Assembly: GCA_911728455.2 (NCBI GenBank)
Contig: OU452225.1
Span: forward strand, 26,756,495 to 26,820,494
Source of the DNA: Marthasterias glacialis
Taxonomy: Eukaryota > Echinodermata > Asteroidea > Forcipulatida > Asteriidae
Reading direction: 5' to 3'
DNA length: 64,000 nucleotides
Positions 11,447 to 23,390 of this stretch are shown here, one piece after another. The notes under the pieces are model-generated. The model was given only the letters and a program-made list of their open reading frames with translations, was not told where the DNA came from and did not search any database. The position numbers were made by a program, and so were the translations under genes. Every line of letters starts with the position of its first letter. Within the stretch, counting starts at the first letter, position 1.

Positions 11447-12714
11447 CCAGTTGCTGCCTGAAATTTTCCCGTCCAGCCTGACTGTATTATTCTCTTGGAA
11501 TGGCCGGAATCATTTTTCTTCGGCACAAAAAACCTTGACTTGACAAAGCCATGAGAACAAAGATTACCTTTATTGCATCTTGATTGTTATTTCTCTATTG
11601 AGAAAATGTTAAATATATGCACAGTAAATTGACCAATTATGCGAACAATGTTTACATAACATCAAGTGACCTGCAGTGGGTACTAGGTCTTATCGTAGCT
11701 AATGGCAAAGTGTGTGCAAATACATGCTGTGACCAAGAAAGTCACATCAACACTCAGTCTGCTTTTGGACATAACAACACAGTTACAAAGCCCTTTTTTT
11801 GAACTTGTATGTTGTGAAATTGATTTCAATCACATTACTGTTTCAGAGTTGGACAACAATGTAGCCACCCGCCTTAAATTTTGTTTGTATTGTAGTTCTA
11901 AATCATTTTTAAAAAGGGTGAAGAAAGTTGGAAAAGTGAGCATTTATATATAGCAGAGTATCAAATAGATACAGGAATCACACAATTTTGGAAAGCCTTT
12001 TCTTTCCAGCTTCAAAACTGTGAAATTCTTGTGTTGAAAAGTGTGTGATGGCTGTCGTCTGGCCCAAACGTTCCGTCATGCAACCAGTACTACCACATTG
12101 TGAACATAAACATTCCTTGTAGAATTTGCAAGACTTTCTGGAACTGTCCTTACAGGCTTTATTCAGCCACTCGAAGGCCTCTCTCCCTGATACAAACTCT
12201 GGAATATTTTCACAGATTCAAGGAAAGACAAGCCTCGATCGAATAAACAAAATGCAACAATCATCCTGTGCCATACCGCACTTACCTATGGAGGACATCG
12301 TGTTTGTTTACATTCAATACCCACTGGCAGTCACTTGACCAAAGCCTCAGTTGTAAGCTACAACCAAGGATTGGTACTGAATACCAAACAGGACAGGCTC
12401 CCTGGTTCCCACAGACTTACCCCATTGAGCAGAAATACAATGAAGAAACAATGGAAGAAGCCTCTTGATGTCTTTAAATCCTCTTCTTGGAACAAAAGGA
12501 CAAAGGTCTGGAATTGAGAATTACTAAATGACCTCCACATAGGCAAAAAACGACAGCGTAACATGACGTGTATGTGCTCTGTGCACCCTTAGTAGTGGAA
12601 TGTCTGGGTGACCTTTTTTCCAAATATTCTGATTTTATACAATGGCGTATTTAAACGTCGCCCGTTTGCAGCCTCAGACAATATATTGTGTATACAACAT
12701 CCAGCAGCAACTGG
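11447..12714. mobile_element. CCAGT-family TIR element hosting a family A insertion
   Basis: Bounded by TTAA at 11443-11446 and 12715-12718. The left end is CCAGTTGCTGCC and the right end its near inverse (CAGCAGCAACTGG). It is interrupted by a family A element at about 11632-12340. It ends only about 20 bp from exon 2 of the minus-strand gene. TTAA boundaries resemble piggyBac-type insertion, but the CCAGT ends are not the usual CCC start and no transposase is visible. Confidence 0.65.
11632..12340. mobile_element. Family A MITE, nested copy
   Basis: Matches 18250-18966 along its length: AATGTTTACAT near the left, GTGCAAATACATGCTGTGAC, GTGTTGAAAAGTGTGTGATG, AATTTGCAAGACTT, and GTTTACATTCAATACCCACT near the right. 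The terminal GATTGCACGACC block is degraded, so the ends are approximate. The frames open inside it recur in every copy and are repeat sequence. Confidence 0.6.
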
Positions 12715-12736
12715 TTAAGAGTAGCTTTTTGCTCAC

Positions 12737-12868
12737 CTTGTTGAGTAGATGGACATCGATTCCGCTTTGGTACTTTTTCCATGACTTGGGTCACCCAGTG
12801 TTGACCTGTAGTATAACCATCAGGTGGTGGTCCAAAGTGATGAACAATCATCTTACTCTCAGTCAATA
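12737..12868 (-). CDS. Exon 2: linker after the signal peptide
   Basis: The minus strand shows a CAATTTCTTCAG acceptor and a CAACAAG/GTGAGC donor around 132 nt, phase 1 on both sides. The peptide reads (V)LTESKMIVHHFGPPP, then DGYTTGQHWVTQV, then KRNRCPSTQQ. It is not a known domain. It has one cysteine and a proline patch, and would carry the end of the signal peptide and an N-terminal linker. Support comes from the strong splice sites and from phases that fit both the signal-peptide exon and exon 3. It is less secure than the domain exons. Confidence 0.62.
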
Positions 12869-14983
12869 CTGAAGAAATTGAACAATAACAAATTATTTGT
12901 TTTATTTAGTTTGAGGAAATGTGGTATGTGTTCACCATGAATCAGCTGTAAGCTAGGACTCAACTGTAACCTAGAATCTCAGACTCACCTCCAATGCCAA
13001 ATACAATGGTTAATATTGGTGGCACCTTATTGATCTCTCACAAACATCCTTTGTAAAACAAAAGGAGAAAGGTCTGGAATTGGGGTTTATGCAATAATCC
13101 AAAGAATAAAGCAGACTTTGAGCATGAAAGGGCGACTTGTGTGGCTAGTTGAGAAATCGCTACTGTTGATAGCAATGAGTAGTTGTTACTGCCATGTTGC
13201 AGCTACTCGAGTAGTCAAACTGACATGACTTATTTGAAAGTACTCATGGATACATGTAGTTGTCTCTTACACAGGTCATCCATTAGTTATATTATATGTG
13301 TGACTTGTGTTTGGTCTGGAATTGTTCATGGAGTATATGCAGCTATTGTTTACTCTGCTCATGAACTTTCATAGCCAGAATCTAACTGAGCTTTCTTATT
13401 GGAAAATGGGATGCAAAAAAAAACCTGGTGGGGGGCATTTGCCCCCCTTGCCCCTTGTAGTGCAGCTGCTGACTGTATGTACTGTATACACAATGCATTG
13501 TATGTGCATGATGGATTACTGTTTGCATGGTGGTGAATCACAGTGTGGTTAGCTTGGACATTGGACCTGCTGTATGCAGCTGTGGTACCAGACCTGTTAA
13601 TCTGGGGGGAAGCAAGAGGGGGGCAAACTTAACTTCGGGGGGGGGGGGGGCAGACAACAAATATTTACATGTAGTTTTGTACTGCTAAAAAGCATTGACT
13701 TACTACAATGACAGACATACACTAGGTGGTGCCAGTGAATGATATGGATGAAATTGAGTTGATTATTTACAGCTCAAACATTACAATTATGTGGGTGCAA
13801 TGTTTTGGGGTTAAAGTCGATTCAGCCACAGGGGAAAAATTGAGACGGGAAGTGGGGGGCAAATTAGGAGTGCCCAATGCATTGTATGTGCCTGATGGAT
13901 GACTGTTTGCATGGTGGTTGGTGTGCGGCACCATGTGGTTTGTGTATACGTCCTGACTAGTGAACGATCGAGGGTATATCAAATATAACAATTATCTCTA
14001 TAGGAGATTCTACCAGTGAACCTCTTAATTAATGTGACCAATTAATACTCCTGAGCATTTTTTCAAAGTACGCAGCGGACTACGCAAGGAAGGGTTTTGA
14101 CTCGCCCTGTGCTGTTTTCACTCCCATTTGGTGAACGAGCGATCGCTAATATCGAACCCTACATTTTTGTGTCTGACTGATGTTGCTGTGTTTCCCTATC
14201 GATGTTGCTGCATTGTGCGTGTTCTATACATGAGGATAGGACGGACCATTCACATGAAGAATTGTTGCATGACTATTCAAGTAGTGAACTTCACTAGTTA
14301 CCCATGACTTATGCCATCATGATCACTTCAATGTTTTATGTACAAGGAATTTTTAATGTCTTAATATAACTGAAGTCTTATTGTCTTATGCCTCAAGGAT
14401 ATTTGAGACAGGCAAAATATTTCCATTGATAACCAAAGTCTTTCTGGGATGCTGTAATGTGTGATTTTTTGATCATGGAACTTTTAAGGTGATTGGGTGT
14501 GAGACCAAACACCTATTGTTTTTCGGGCACTAGTCGAACAACTAGTGAACAACAAATGAACTTTGTCCGCAAGCAAACACAAAGCTGCAAAGTTGGTGTC
14601 AACTGGAAAGTTTACATGTAGTTCAATTATAACTTTAAGTTTCAGGAGAAGTTGTGATGTCATAATGACGTCATGGGATATCGAATTACAGTAGTTTTAA
14701 AATTTAGAATTAATGATTTGAAAGCCCTCTGTAATGAAAATGCAAAAAGTTATGGGAATCATTTGTTCACCAGCGTATAGTACAAGAACAGCTTGACATT
14801 ATTGCTTGTGTTGGCGTCCTTACCTGAGGTCAACTTCAGGTCGAAACCTGAAGTTGAGGTTTGTAAGTATAAATAACACTAGAGCTAGAGTGCTTCATGA
14901 AGCACAAATATCAGCTCTATGAGATAAATGATGAGTATGGCCCAAACATTATGAAGATCCCTAGATAGTCAATACCGGGCGTG
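12869..14983. other. Start of giant intron 1; short G-rich duplicated patch
   Basis: No exon-like segment is seen. At 13424-13450 a GGGGGGCATTTGCCCCCC palindrome occurs, and G runs follow at 13601-13652 and 13846-13860. Two copies of CAATGCATTGTATGTG followed by TGTTTGCATGGTGGT (about 13488 and 13877) show a local duplication. A short hairpin, CAACTTCAGGT with its inverse, lies near 14831-14858. Confidence 0.4.
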
Positions 14984-15056
14984 CTAGGTAGTCTAGTGGT
15001 CTGGTCTAATTTGCGGGAAGTCATGGGTTCAATCCCACCGAGTTGTTAGCCTGTGG
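14984..15056 (+). repeat. tRNA-like promoter remnant (SINE head)
   Basis: An A-box-like GGTAGTCTAGTGGTCTGG is followed about 30 nt later by a B-box-like GGGTTCAATCCC. No paired acceptor stem or intact cloverleaf can be drawn, so this is a tRNA-derived SINE remnant and not a tRNA gene. Confidence 0.4.
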
Positions 15057-16050
15057 GAAAGAGTATAGAGTGCTAATCATACTTCGGTGTAGGGTAACCC
15101 AAATCAATATTCACATGTTTCTAGTTTGTATCCAAAAAATTCTCTACCCAGTAACTACGTAGGGTTATTAAAAACCAACACATTTAACAAGAATAGCACG
15201 ATATGTGCACAAAATACTATGAACATGTAGTTTCTAACGTTACGCTACGCCATCGGAACTTGTACAAGTACAAAACCACGCCATCGGAAGTTTTATTGTT
15301 TTCAAGATCAAAATATATCCGAAATCATCCATTTTGTTTGTATCCCCAAAATTGTGTACCCCAGACACTATCACTATTAAAAACGTATATTTGGTGAACA
15401 GAAAAAGTTTATTTACATGTAAATTTGAAATAATCGGCAACATCTTACTGGTCTCTGCAAATACACATTAGATGAATCTTTGGGGTCATGCGTTATATTA
15501 CTTCCCTTAATCTCAAGGCGCGCGTGGCATCCCAGATGCTGGCATAACCAACATGAAAAACATTATCTGAGCTGTGGCAAAGCTCTTGAGCAGAGACTAA
15601 GTATATTTTTCAGAAAATGCCACCTGCTAACTGATAGGTGACCGCTGGCCAAAATCTGTGTACACCCCAAATGTACCATGAAGCATTCGACAAAGTTTCG
15701 GTTAACTAAAAAACTTGGAAGAAGAAGCATTTTGTAAAATTAAAATAATATTCATAAAATGACCACTACTGACCACCGGATGATTATTGGCCAAATTTTA
15801 CAACCATTTAAAGACAAGGCAGGTGACATGGCTGAATTCAACCAAGTTTGATTAAAATTGGCCAAACAGTTTAGGAGTTTCGACCGTTTGTTTTTTGATC
15901 ACTTGACTGTTTGCCCTTGGAAAGAAAGAAAGAAATATTTTTTGGCATAACATTACATCAGTCTGCTTCACAGGGGCTGATATAAATATCTCATAAACCA
16001 GTTGTTCTTAACTTTGCATTATTATTAATTCACATATAAAACATTGTTGC

Positions 16051-16163
16051 AAAGTTTAAAAGTAGTCATGTGATGCAACCAGAAATTAATGCCCTTCCTA
16101 TTTACAATGCAAAAAGGAAGGGCATTAATTTCTGGTTGCATCACATGACTACTTTTAAACTTT
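16051..16163. repeat. Perfect 49-bp inverted repeat (hairpin)
   Basis: The left arm 16051-16099 and right arm 16115-16163 are exact inverse complements over 49 bp, separated by 15 nt. The arms include GTGATGCAACCAGAAATTAA and its inverse. Everything around it is diverged repeat, so perfect identity is striking. A transcript of intron 1 would fold here into a 49-bp duplex. Confidence 0.9.
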
Positions 16164-16199
16164 TAAAAAGAAATTGTAGCAGGTAAATTATTTCAAAAG

Positions 16200-16933
16200 C
16201 CTCCGTCATGAAAACACAAACAGCAGAGCTCATGGTAAACTACGTGCAAATACATGCTGTGACTGTAAGAGTCACACTAGAAGTTTGCTTTGGGTAATAA
16301 TAAAACAGTTTGTAAGGTCTTTTATTCAAGTTGTATAAGTTGACAATGATTTCAAGCATATTACTGTTTTATGAACTACCAGTATTGAACAACGAAAGAG
16401 GTTTCTTTTGAGTTATGCACAACTGCCGCCAGACGTTGGATTTTGTTGGTAATGTAAATCACTGTAAAAAAAAGAGGGGAGGAGTAGAAAATGTTGGAAC
16501 ACTGAGCATTTATACATACATATAGCCTTGCAGGATTTCAAATAGACAAAGAAACCACACAGTTTTGGAAAGCCTTCTCTTTGGATGATTTCAGCTTCAA
16601 AACTATGAAATTTTTGTGTTGAAAAGGGTGTGATCGCGGTCGTCTGGCCCAACTAGTACTACAACATCGTGAACATATACATGTACGTCTTTGTAGAATT
16701 TCTAAGACTTGCTAGAACTTTCCTTACTGGCTTCATTCAGCCACTCGAAGGTCTCTGGTACAAATTCTTGAATATTTTTTACAGATTTCGGGAAAGAAAA
16801 GCCTGGATCGAATAAACAAATGCAACAATCATCATGTACATGTACCATACCGAACTTTCCTATGGAGGACGTCTTGTTTGTTTAATTTACTACCCACAAT
16901 AGGTCGAGTGACGCGGGCCGCGCGATCAGTCTA
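16200..16933. mobile_element. Family A MITE, left end truncated
   Basis: From GTGCAAATACATGCTGTGAC near 16240 to the right end CGATCAGTCTAGTTG it follows the 18250-18966 copy block by block. The left TIR is missing. The 49-bp hairpin lies just upstream. Confidence 0.6.
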
Positions 16934-18249
16934 GTTGCACCTTGAAACTCATCAGACAATTGAAAAAATAATAACTTCTGAACCACACATCTGATTTTTA
17001 CAATCTATACATCATCCGACAGTCCTATGAAAAATAAAAGAGATTACCTTAATTTGACCCTGTCTTTTGATTAAAACCGGAAGTTGAAACCACAAACTAT
17101 TAAAAAGACATAAATTTAGGTTCAAATGTATAGTGGGTTCATCATTGGATAATTACAACCTTTGATGACATCATTTACGAACTCCTAGTTTTTGTAATGT
17201 AACACAAACGTATCTCTATTTTTTTTATGGACATTTGGCATAAACTTTCCGTTGAACATTGTAAATTTGTTTATTACTTCCATAATATTAAAGCATGGTG
17301 TCCCTGTTACATGTACATCGTTTCCATGAATTTCCAAGAATATTAGTAAAAATATCAGGTAAAATGGTTTGGGAAGGATTTGAAACTTTCTAAAATACTT
17401 TCAACACCCAAATAAAAGGTTATGATTGATAAACATAAATAGAATTAAAAAAAATTTCTAAGAAAAATTATAATATTGAAAACTGTCACAAATTGTGTCC
17501 CACCTTTATGGAATGACCCATATTTGGGATATACAATGGACTTTATTGCAAAAATGTTGAGTGATGTCATGACGACGTCATGATGACGTCGTCCTTTGAT
17601 TTTTTACAGTTTCTTGAATTGAGAATGAAACAAGCTACAATCATTTTTTTTCCACCAGGCTTGAAAGGCCACCAATGCATAAATTATGGAGTGAAGTCAT
17701 CATGACATTATCACTTGTCACATTGCATTAACAAGAAAGTTGGGTTTTAAAAAATCTATATTGTCGTACAGTTCACATTAATTTAGTATTCCTGAGTCTT
17801 TATTTTCGGGTTTACTGGCAAAAACCATGAAAATGCATGACTTTTATGATATGACTTTGCCAGTTTAGTGCAGTGTTTTTGTCATTGATGTCACCATAGC
17901 ACAAATATCCCGAACACCTTGTGTTCGTCACAAGACAAACACATAGGTCAAGTTTTACTTTTCTTCTCTTTTCTGAATGAAACTTGTCTGCAGACAATTA
18001 CACACTTGAGAAGCTTGCATCAAGTTGAAACTTTAGATGTGGTTAGATTATAACTTGTAGATTACGGAGAAATTGTGACGTCATGATAATGACATAGGAT
18101 TACAAATTACAATAGTTTAACATTTTCCAAATCATTTTTGTGCAAAAAAAAACGTGGCTATTTCTCTGTTTTTCAATACGCCAAAAGCCAAGAACTTCCA
18201 GGAGCCTGCCCCGGACCCCACCCATTAATTAGTTTGAGCTCTCCTAAGT
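16934..18249. repeat. Dispersed intron repeat with CRE-like palindromes
   Basis: AT-rich sequence with GATGTCATGACGACGTCATG at 17563-17582, TGATGACGTCGTCC just after it, and a perfect TGACGTCA at 18076-18083. Similar blocks recur at 14.66, 27-31 and 37-39 kb with the same neighbouring phrases. No coding exon is seen. Confidence 0.45.
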
Positions 18250-18966
18250 ATAGATCGATTGCACGACCAATGTTTACATGTCATCACGTGACCTGTAGTG
18301 GGTACTATGTCATCTCAGTTAATGGTAAAGTACATGCAAACACTTGCTGTGCTGCGACCGACAAAGTCACGCCAACAGTCGGCTTTTGGTAACAATAACA
18401 CCGGTACTAAGCCCTTTCATTAAAGTTGTATGTTGTGACATTGATTTTAATCACATTACAGTTTCATGAACTATCAGTATTCAAGTCCAAAAATAGGTTT
18501 ATTTTTTAGTTATGCGTTGGCGTCAGACGACGAGGTAGCCACTGCCTGATATTTTGCTTGTACTGTGTGACTAAATCACTGTAAAAGGGTAAAGAACGTT
18601 GGAAAAGTATTTTATACCTAGCGTTTATACCTAACTAAAGTGTATGATCGCTGTCATCTTGCCCAAACGTTCCGTTGTGTAACTATATGGGGCCTAGTAC
18701 TACTACATCGTGAACATATATGTTCCTTGTAGAATTTCCAAGACTTCTGGAACTGTCCTTACTGGCTTTATTCTGTCACTGGAAGGTCTCTGGTACAAAC
18801 TCTGGAAAATTTTTCACAGATTTCAGGAAAGAAAAGCCTTGAACAAATAAACAAATGCAACAATCATCATGTACTGTACTGCACTTTCCTACTGGAGGAC
18901 GTCATGTTTGTTTACATTTAATATCCACTACAGGTCATGTGACGTAGGTTGCGCAATTGGTCTATT
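18250..18966. mobile_element. Family A MITE, most complete copy
   Basis: The left end is ATAGATCGATTGCACGACC and the right end is the imperfect inverse GGTTGCGCAATTGGTCTATT. Subterminal TGTCATCACGTGACCTGTAG on the left is mirrored by CTACAGGTCATGTGACGT on the right. At about 717 bp with no open frame of note, it is the reference for the other copies. Confidence 0.75.
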
Positions 18967-20411
18967 ACTATAAGAGATGTTAATTTGTTAGCACACATCG
19001 GTGTACGTGTAAAAACTACAACTAATGGTCTATTACTCTTGGATGCACTGCCATTGGTGTTTGGTTTATGTACATCTGTGTACAGTGTATATTGTAAAAT
19101 GCGGTTGTTGGACGTGAGCTTTTGAAACTCAAGAAATATAATTTTTAATCATCAAACATGGATAAGATATACTTGTCACACAATTATTACAAAATTTGGT
19201 CCACAACTACAGAGACCACTTTTGAGCCCGCCAAATCATTTAGTTAGCTCAATACAACCTTTCAGAGATTGAAAAAGTGTTTTGAGCAGAATCTGTTTTT
19301 TGTTTTGTTTCTAATTTTTAATTTTGATTATTGTTAAAGAGTAAGAAATTGTCAAGATATGTCCTTATAACCCAATTACACAAACAGAAACAAAAATCTA
19401 AAATAGTGGCAATTCCTATGGTCCAATTTGTTTGATTAAATCAAAAATGTATCACATTTAGTTTCTTGAGACAAACAACACATATCCACTTAACATAACC
19501 GCCATTTGGTTCAATGAGAATGGTAAACTGGAGAAGCCACCAGCTGTGCTGAAATGCAATGGAATTTGGGCCACTGGTAAGGTTGTTTCTCAACCTTGGT
19601 CAATTTCTGTAGTGGCAATCTGTGGTACTGATAGACCATACATTCAATTAATACAGTGGCAAACTAGACATTCAGTTTTTGTGACATAACAAAAACTAGG
19701 GGTTCGGGAAGCAGTAAATGAAAGGTTTGTAAACATCATTGAGTTAACCCAATAATTTTTAAATGAAATTGGGTTACAAAACTGTTTTAGCAACATTTGT
19801 TTGAAAGTGTTACCAGAGGGCGCTGTTCAATAATGTGATGACATCATCAAGCTTAAAATGTTAAAAAGGGAAGGGTCATTTCTTAATTCACACCGAAACC
19901 AACTCCAAAACTCCTTTTTGGTGACTGCAGAGCTGAAATGATGGCTTTTAATAGTTTTTCACTTCACCTTTTGGTTTGAACAGGAAGTCGAGGTCAAATT
20001 GGGGTCATTACAGTGTAACAATTATTTAGTTTTTGAAGACTTTTCCAATGATCTCTGATCAATAAAAATGTATTGTGTAGTTCATTAGTTATGATTTATT
20101 TAAATACCAAGCTTCAATGTGATGTAGTCTGACTTCTAATGATGTCATGATGATGTCATTTTTTCAAGTGCAGTTTACATACTGTTGTTCAAGTATATGC
20201 AAGTATCTTTAAGATCAACTTGAATGAAATCATGCAAACTTATTTAAGTACTTATCCTTAGTGAAGTTTTCCCTCCTAATTGGAAATAATAGCCCCTCTC
20301 CCCTCTTCTATTTTTAAAGTGGATCTTTTTTTTTTTTTTTTTTTTTGCCCTTAGCGGTGCCTTTGCATGACCAGAAACCATTTTGTTACAATACGGACTG
20401 GGGTGGAGGTC
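18967..20411. repeat. Dispersed repeat also present at 37.8-39.5 kb
   Basis: Blocks such as AGCCACCAGCTG, AAGGTTGTTTCTCAACCTT and TAGTGGCAATCTGTGG (about 19533-19625) recur at about 38160-38250 in the same order. A poly-T run of about 20 lies at 20327-20346. No exon-like segment is seen. Confidence 0.5.
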
Positions 20412-21744
20412 TACCATAATTTTCGGCCCATAAGCCGCAGCTTGGTGGTTGTTTTTTGCCCTAAAAAAGTTCCTTGCGGCTTATGGGCCGGGCGGCTTAT
20501 ACGCCGACGTGTCAGTAACGGCCAAAAACCAGTGTATAAATTTTAAGCAAATTACTTCAGCGTGACAAGAAAATTTGCAATGTGAGATTGAGAAACAAAA
20601 CTAACCACAAAACATCAAGGCTGTAGTTTAGTTGTAACGAATTTCGTTTATATTCAACCATGGACATGATGGAGGAAGGAATAATGATCCAACCAAGACA
20701 TGCTAAGCCGACCAAGCTAGAGCTACAGAAAACACACACATCTCAAGTTTAGGAGACTGGGGCCCGTTCAATATTCATAGTCTCCAGCCTAGCACGAGGG
20801 ACGGAAGCCAGTCTAAGGAGGGATTTTATAAGATTAAACAATGAGGGCATTTGAAAATGTTTAGCCAACACCTGCACTGTCACCATGAATAAGCAACAAG
20901 CCCATCAAACAATATGATACGTATTGTTGTCGGTGTTTTGTGACTACAGAGACCTGTTGAGTGCGGGACGTAATGCACACCCATGAGCATGCAGCCTATT
21001 GGTTGAATTAACAGTAACAAGAGGCCAATCGATCAATTGAATGACAAATCCTTGTATTGTCCTCTAAGTAGGCGGACCTTATTAATTGATGTTACATTTC
21101 TTTAAAGTTTGTCGCTCCCGACTGAGGCTAGCTGGTGGCTTTTTTTAGTGGTCTCCTTTCAAAGACGATTTATTCCAAAGATTAACGTTGTGTAGTTCTG
21201 TTTAGGAAACATTATTTTTGTTTTGACGAAAAATGCTATTCTGGGGAATTATTCCTTTCCTTTGTCAACAAATATTGTTCTACCGGGTGTAGGCCTAGAC
21301 CTATTTAGGAAACTTCTTCAGTCTGAGTATTGTAATATTTCTTTTGTCAGGTTATTTTAGTTGGGGCGGAATATTTATATATTTGGGCGGGAAATATGCA
21401 CAGGCACAGACATATTTAGAAAACCTGTGCTATCGGCGCTAGTATTTCTATTAAGTATTAAAGAAAAAAGAGACAGGCCGACTTGCTTTCTGGACGTTTC
21501 CATTAGTTGAAAAGAAATAGAGACAGACCTACTTGCTTTCTAGGCTTGTCATTGGTTCATTAACCAGCGGTAGTCAGACAGTGACCGCAGATACGCGGCC
21601 CCCTCTGTGTGTGAAGTGCCGGCGCTTCTCTGTGAGTGCGGTGAACCTGCTGCGGCTTATGGGCCGACACCTAAATCTTGTTTGGGAAATTCTTGGGCAC
21701 TGCGGCTAAAGGGCCGGGCGGCTTATGGGCCGAAAATTACGGTA
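20412..21744. mobile_element. 1.3-kb TIR element with CGGCTTATGGGCCG ends
   Basis: The left end TAATTTTCGGCCCATAAGCC is mirrored at the right by GGCTTATGGGCCGAAAATTA, near-perfect over about 25 bp. Further copies of the GCGGCTTATGGGCCG motif lie just inside both ends (about 20476-20505 and 21652-21665), giving repeated subterminal blocks. The interior has no transposase-like frame. The superfamily is not assigned. Confidence 0.75.
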
Positions 21745-21859
21745 TATCTTCATCTCTGTGCATTTTCCACTTGTCTTCTTCTTCTTGTTGTCTTCTGCTC
21801 AACGTCCCGTTGTGGAACAATGCAAACAGGGATTGGTGTGCGTTTGAAGTTATTTAGTC

Positions 21860-22815
21860 TTTAATGTTCTTATCTCGTGCTTGGAGGAAGTTAGTTACAG
21901 CAGATTTGAACTGGTCAGGATCTGCAATGTTACTTATTGAAGGTGGTAGGTTATTCCAATCCCTTCATTGTTCTTGGCACGAATGAAAACTTAAAACAAT
22001 CCAATCTGGATTGGTACTCAATATGTGCTCCTGGGTGAGATCTGTGTGTTTGCTTTTGGACCAGCTGCAGGTAGTTTTGTACTGGTACAGCTAAACGCCC
22101 CCCTATGGCTTAGTGAAGTATGCACAGTCTTGTGATTTATCTCCTTGTGGACAGCATGTCCAGATGTAATTTTCGTATGAGTTCTGTAATGCTTGTGTGT
22201 CAGTCATAGTTATTGAATACTAAGCTTACAGCCCTTCTCTGTATTTTGCCCTCTTTTTGTGTGAGTTCGTTAATGTGAGGATCCCATAGTGCTGATTAAT
22301 ACTCAAGAGTTCGACGCACTGAGGCTGTATAAGCTGAGTTTTGGTATCCATAGTGCATGACCCGAGATTTCTCCGTACAAAACCCAAAGTTTTGCTGACA
22401 GACAAAGTTATACGGTTGATGAGTGTGTCCCATTTTAGATCATTTTGAATATCTACCCCCAGGTAGGAGTGCTGTTTTGTTTCTTGCAAAATGGAGTTGC
22501 CAAGTTAGTAGCTAGTGATTACTGGTGATCTTGACGATGGAATATGTAAAACGTAGCATTTATCTACATGTAGATTAAAACTCATTTGCCAGCGGTGTTC
22601 CCAAGATGACAAAGTCTCCAGGTCTTTTTGTAGAATCTTTGTGTCTTGAATAGATGTAATTTTCTTGTATAGCACACAATCGTCAGCAAGAGACACATGG
22701 ATGAATAGATATTATCAAGCAAGTCGTTAATATAGATGAGAAATAAGAATGGGCCAAGGACCGTCCCTTGCGGGACTCCTGACACCCAATCTGCCACCTT
22801 TGACGACATGTTGTT
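21860..22815 (-). pseudogene. 5'-truncated non-LTR retrotransposon (reverse transcriptase remnant)
   Basis: Minus-strand translation shows reverse-transcriptase blocks spread over shifted frames: [20 protein letters not shown], then [10 protein letters not shown] (the catalytic A-DD box), then HSYLGVDIQNDLKW, then TLGFVRRNLGSC, and a degraded RRAVSLVFNNYD near 22200. These are palm and thumb motifs of jockey/CR1-type LINEs. Frameshifts and in-frame stops break it, and everything upstream of the PQG box is missing, as expected for 5'-truncated insertion. It sits in intron 1 of the minus-strand gene. Confidence 0.85.
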
Positions 22816-23269
22816 TGAGATTTTTCAAAAGTGCTGACAGCCATTTTGATGTATTTTGCCCAATTTTGGTAAAAAAAGTATGAACGCAAGTGTTTACACT
22901 TATAGTTATTTAGTCAGGAATTCTATTTATAATGACACAGAAAACAAATGTACACAATTTCTACTTGACAAGCTCATGGTTGAGTCAGCTAGTTGTGACC
23001 CATTTTAAAAGATGAAACATTATCAACCATGACAGCCGGTTTGGTGGCCATAATAAATCCCCATCATGCACTGTGATGAACCTGTTTTCTTTTTTGGTAG
23101 CTCACATGTCCAAAAGAGCAAGACATTTTCAAAATAGGACTTTGTACTTGTAGTCACATGGTGGTCAAGATGCATTCTATGGAAAAGTCTACCTAAATTA
23201 AAAGGTATCATGTCCCAAAAACCCAAGGGAAACTAACTGGATCTGTATGAATCAATTTTTTTAAAAGAA

Positions 23270-23345
23270 AAAATAAATTACCAGAGTGGGATTTGAACCT
23301 GCCACTTACCAGTTTTACAAGCGGGTGTTCTATAGGCTAAAGGGG
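23270..23345 (-). repeat. Weak SINE-like B box
   Basis: The minus strand reads GGTTCAAATCCCACTCTGG, a B-box-like tRNA promoter element. A convincing A box is not seen, so this is at most an old SINE fragment. Confidence 0.25.
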
Positions 23346-23390
23346 TATTGTCATTACCTACGACATCCCATTGGACAGAGGCCTGGAAAC

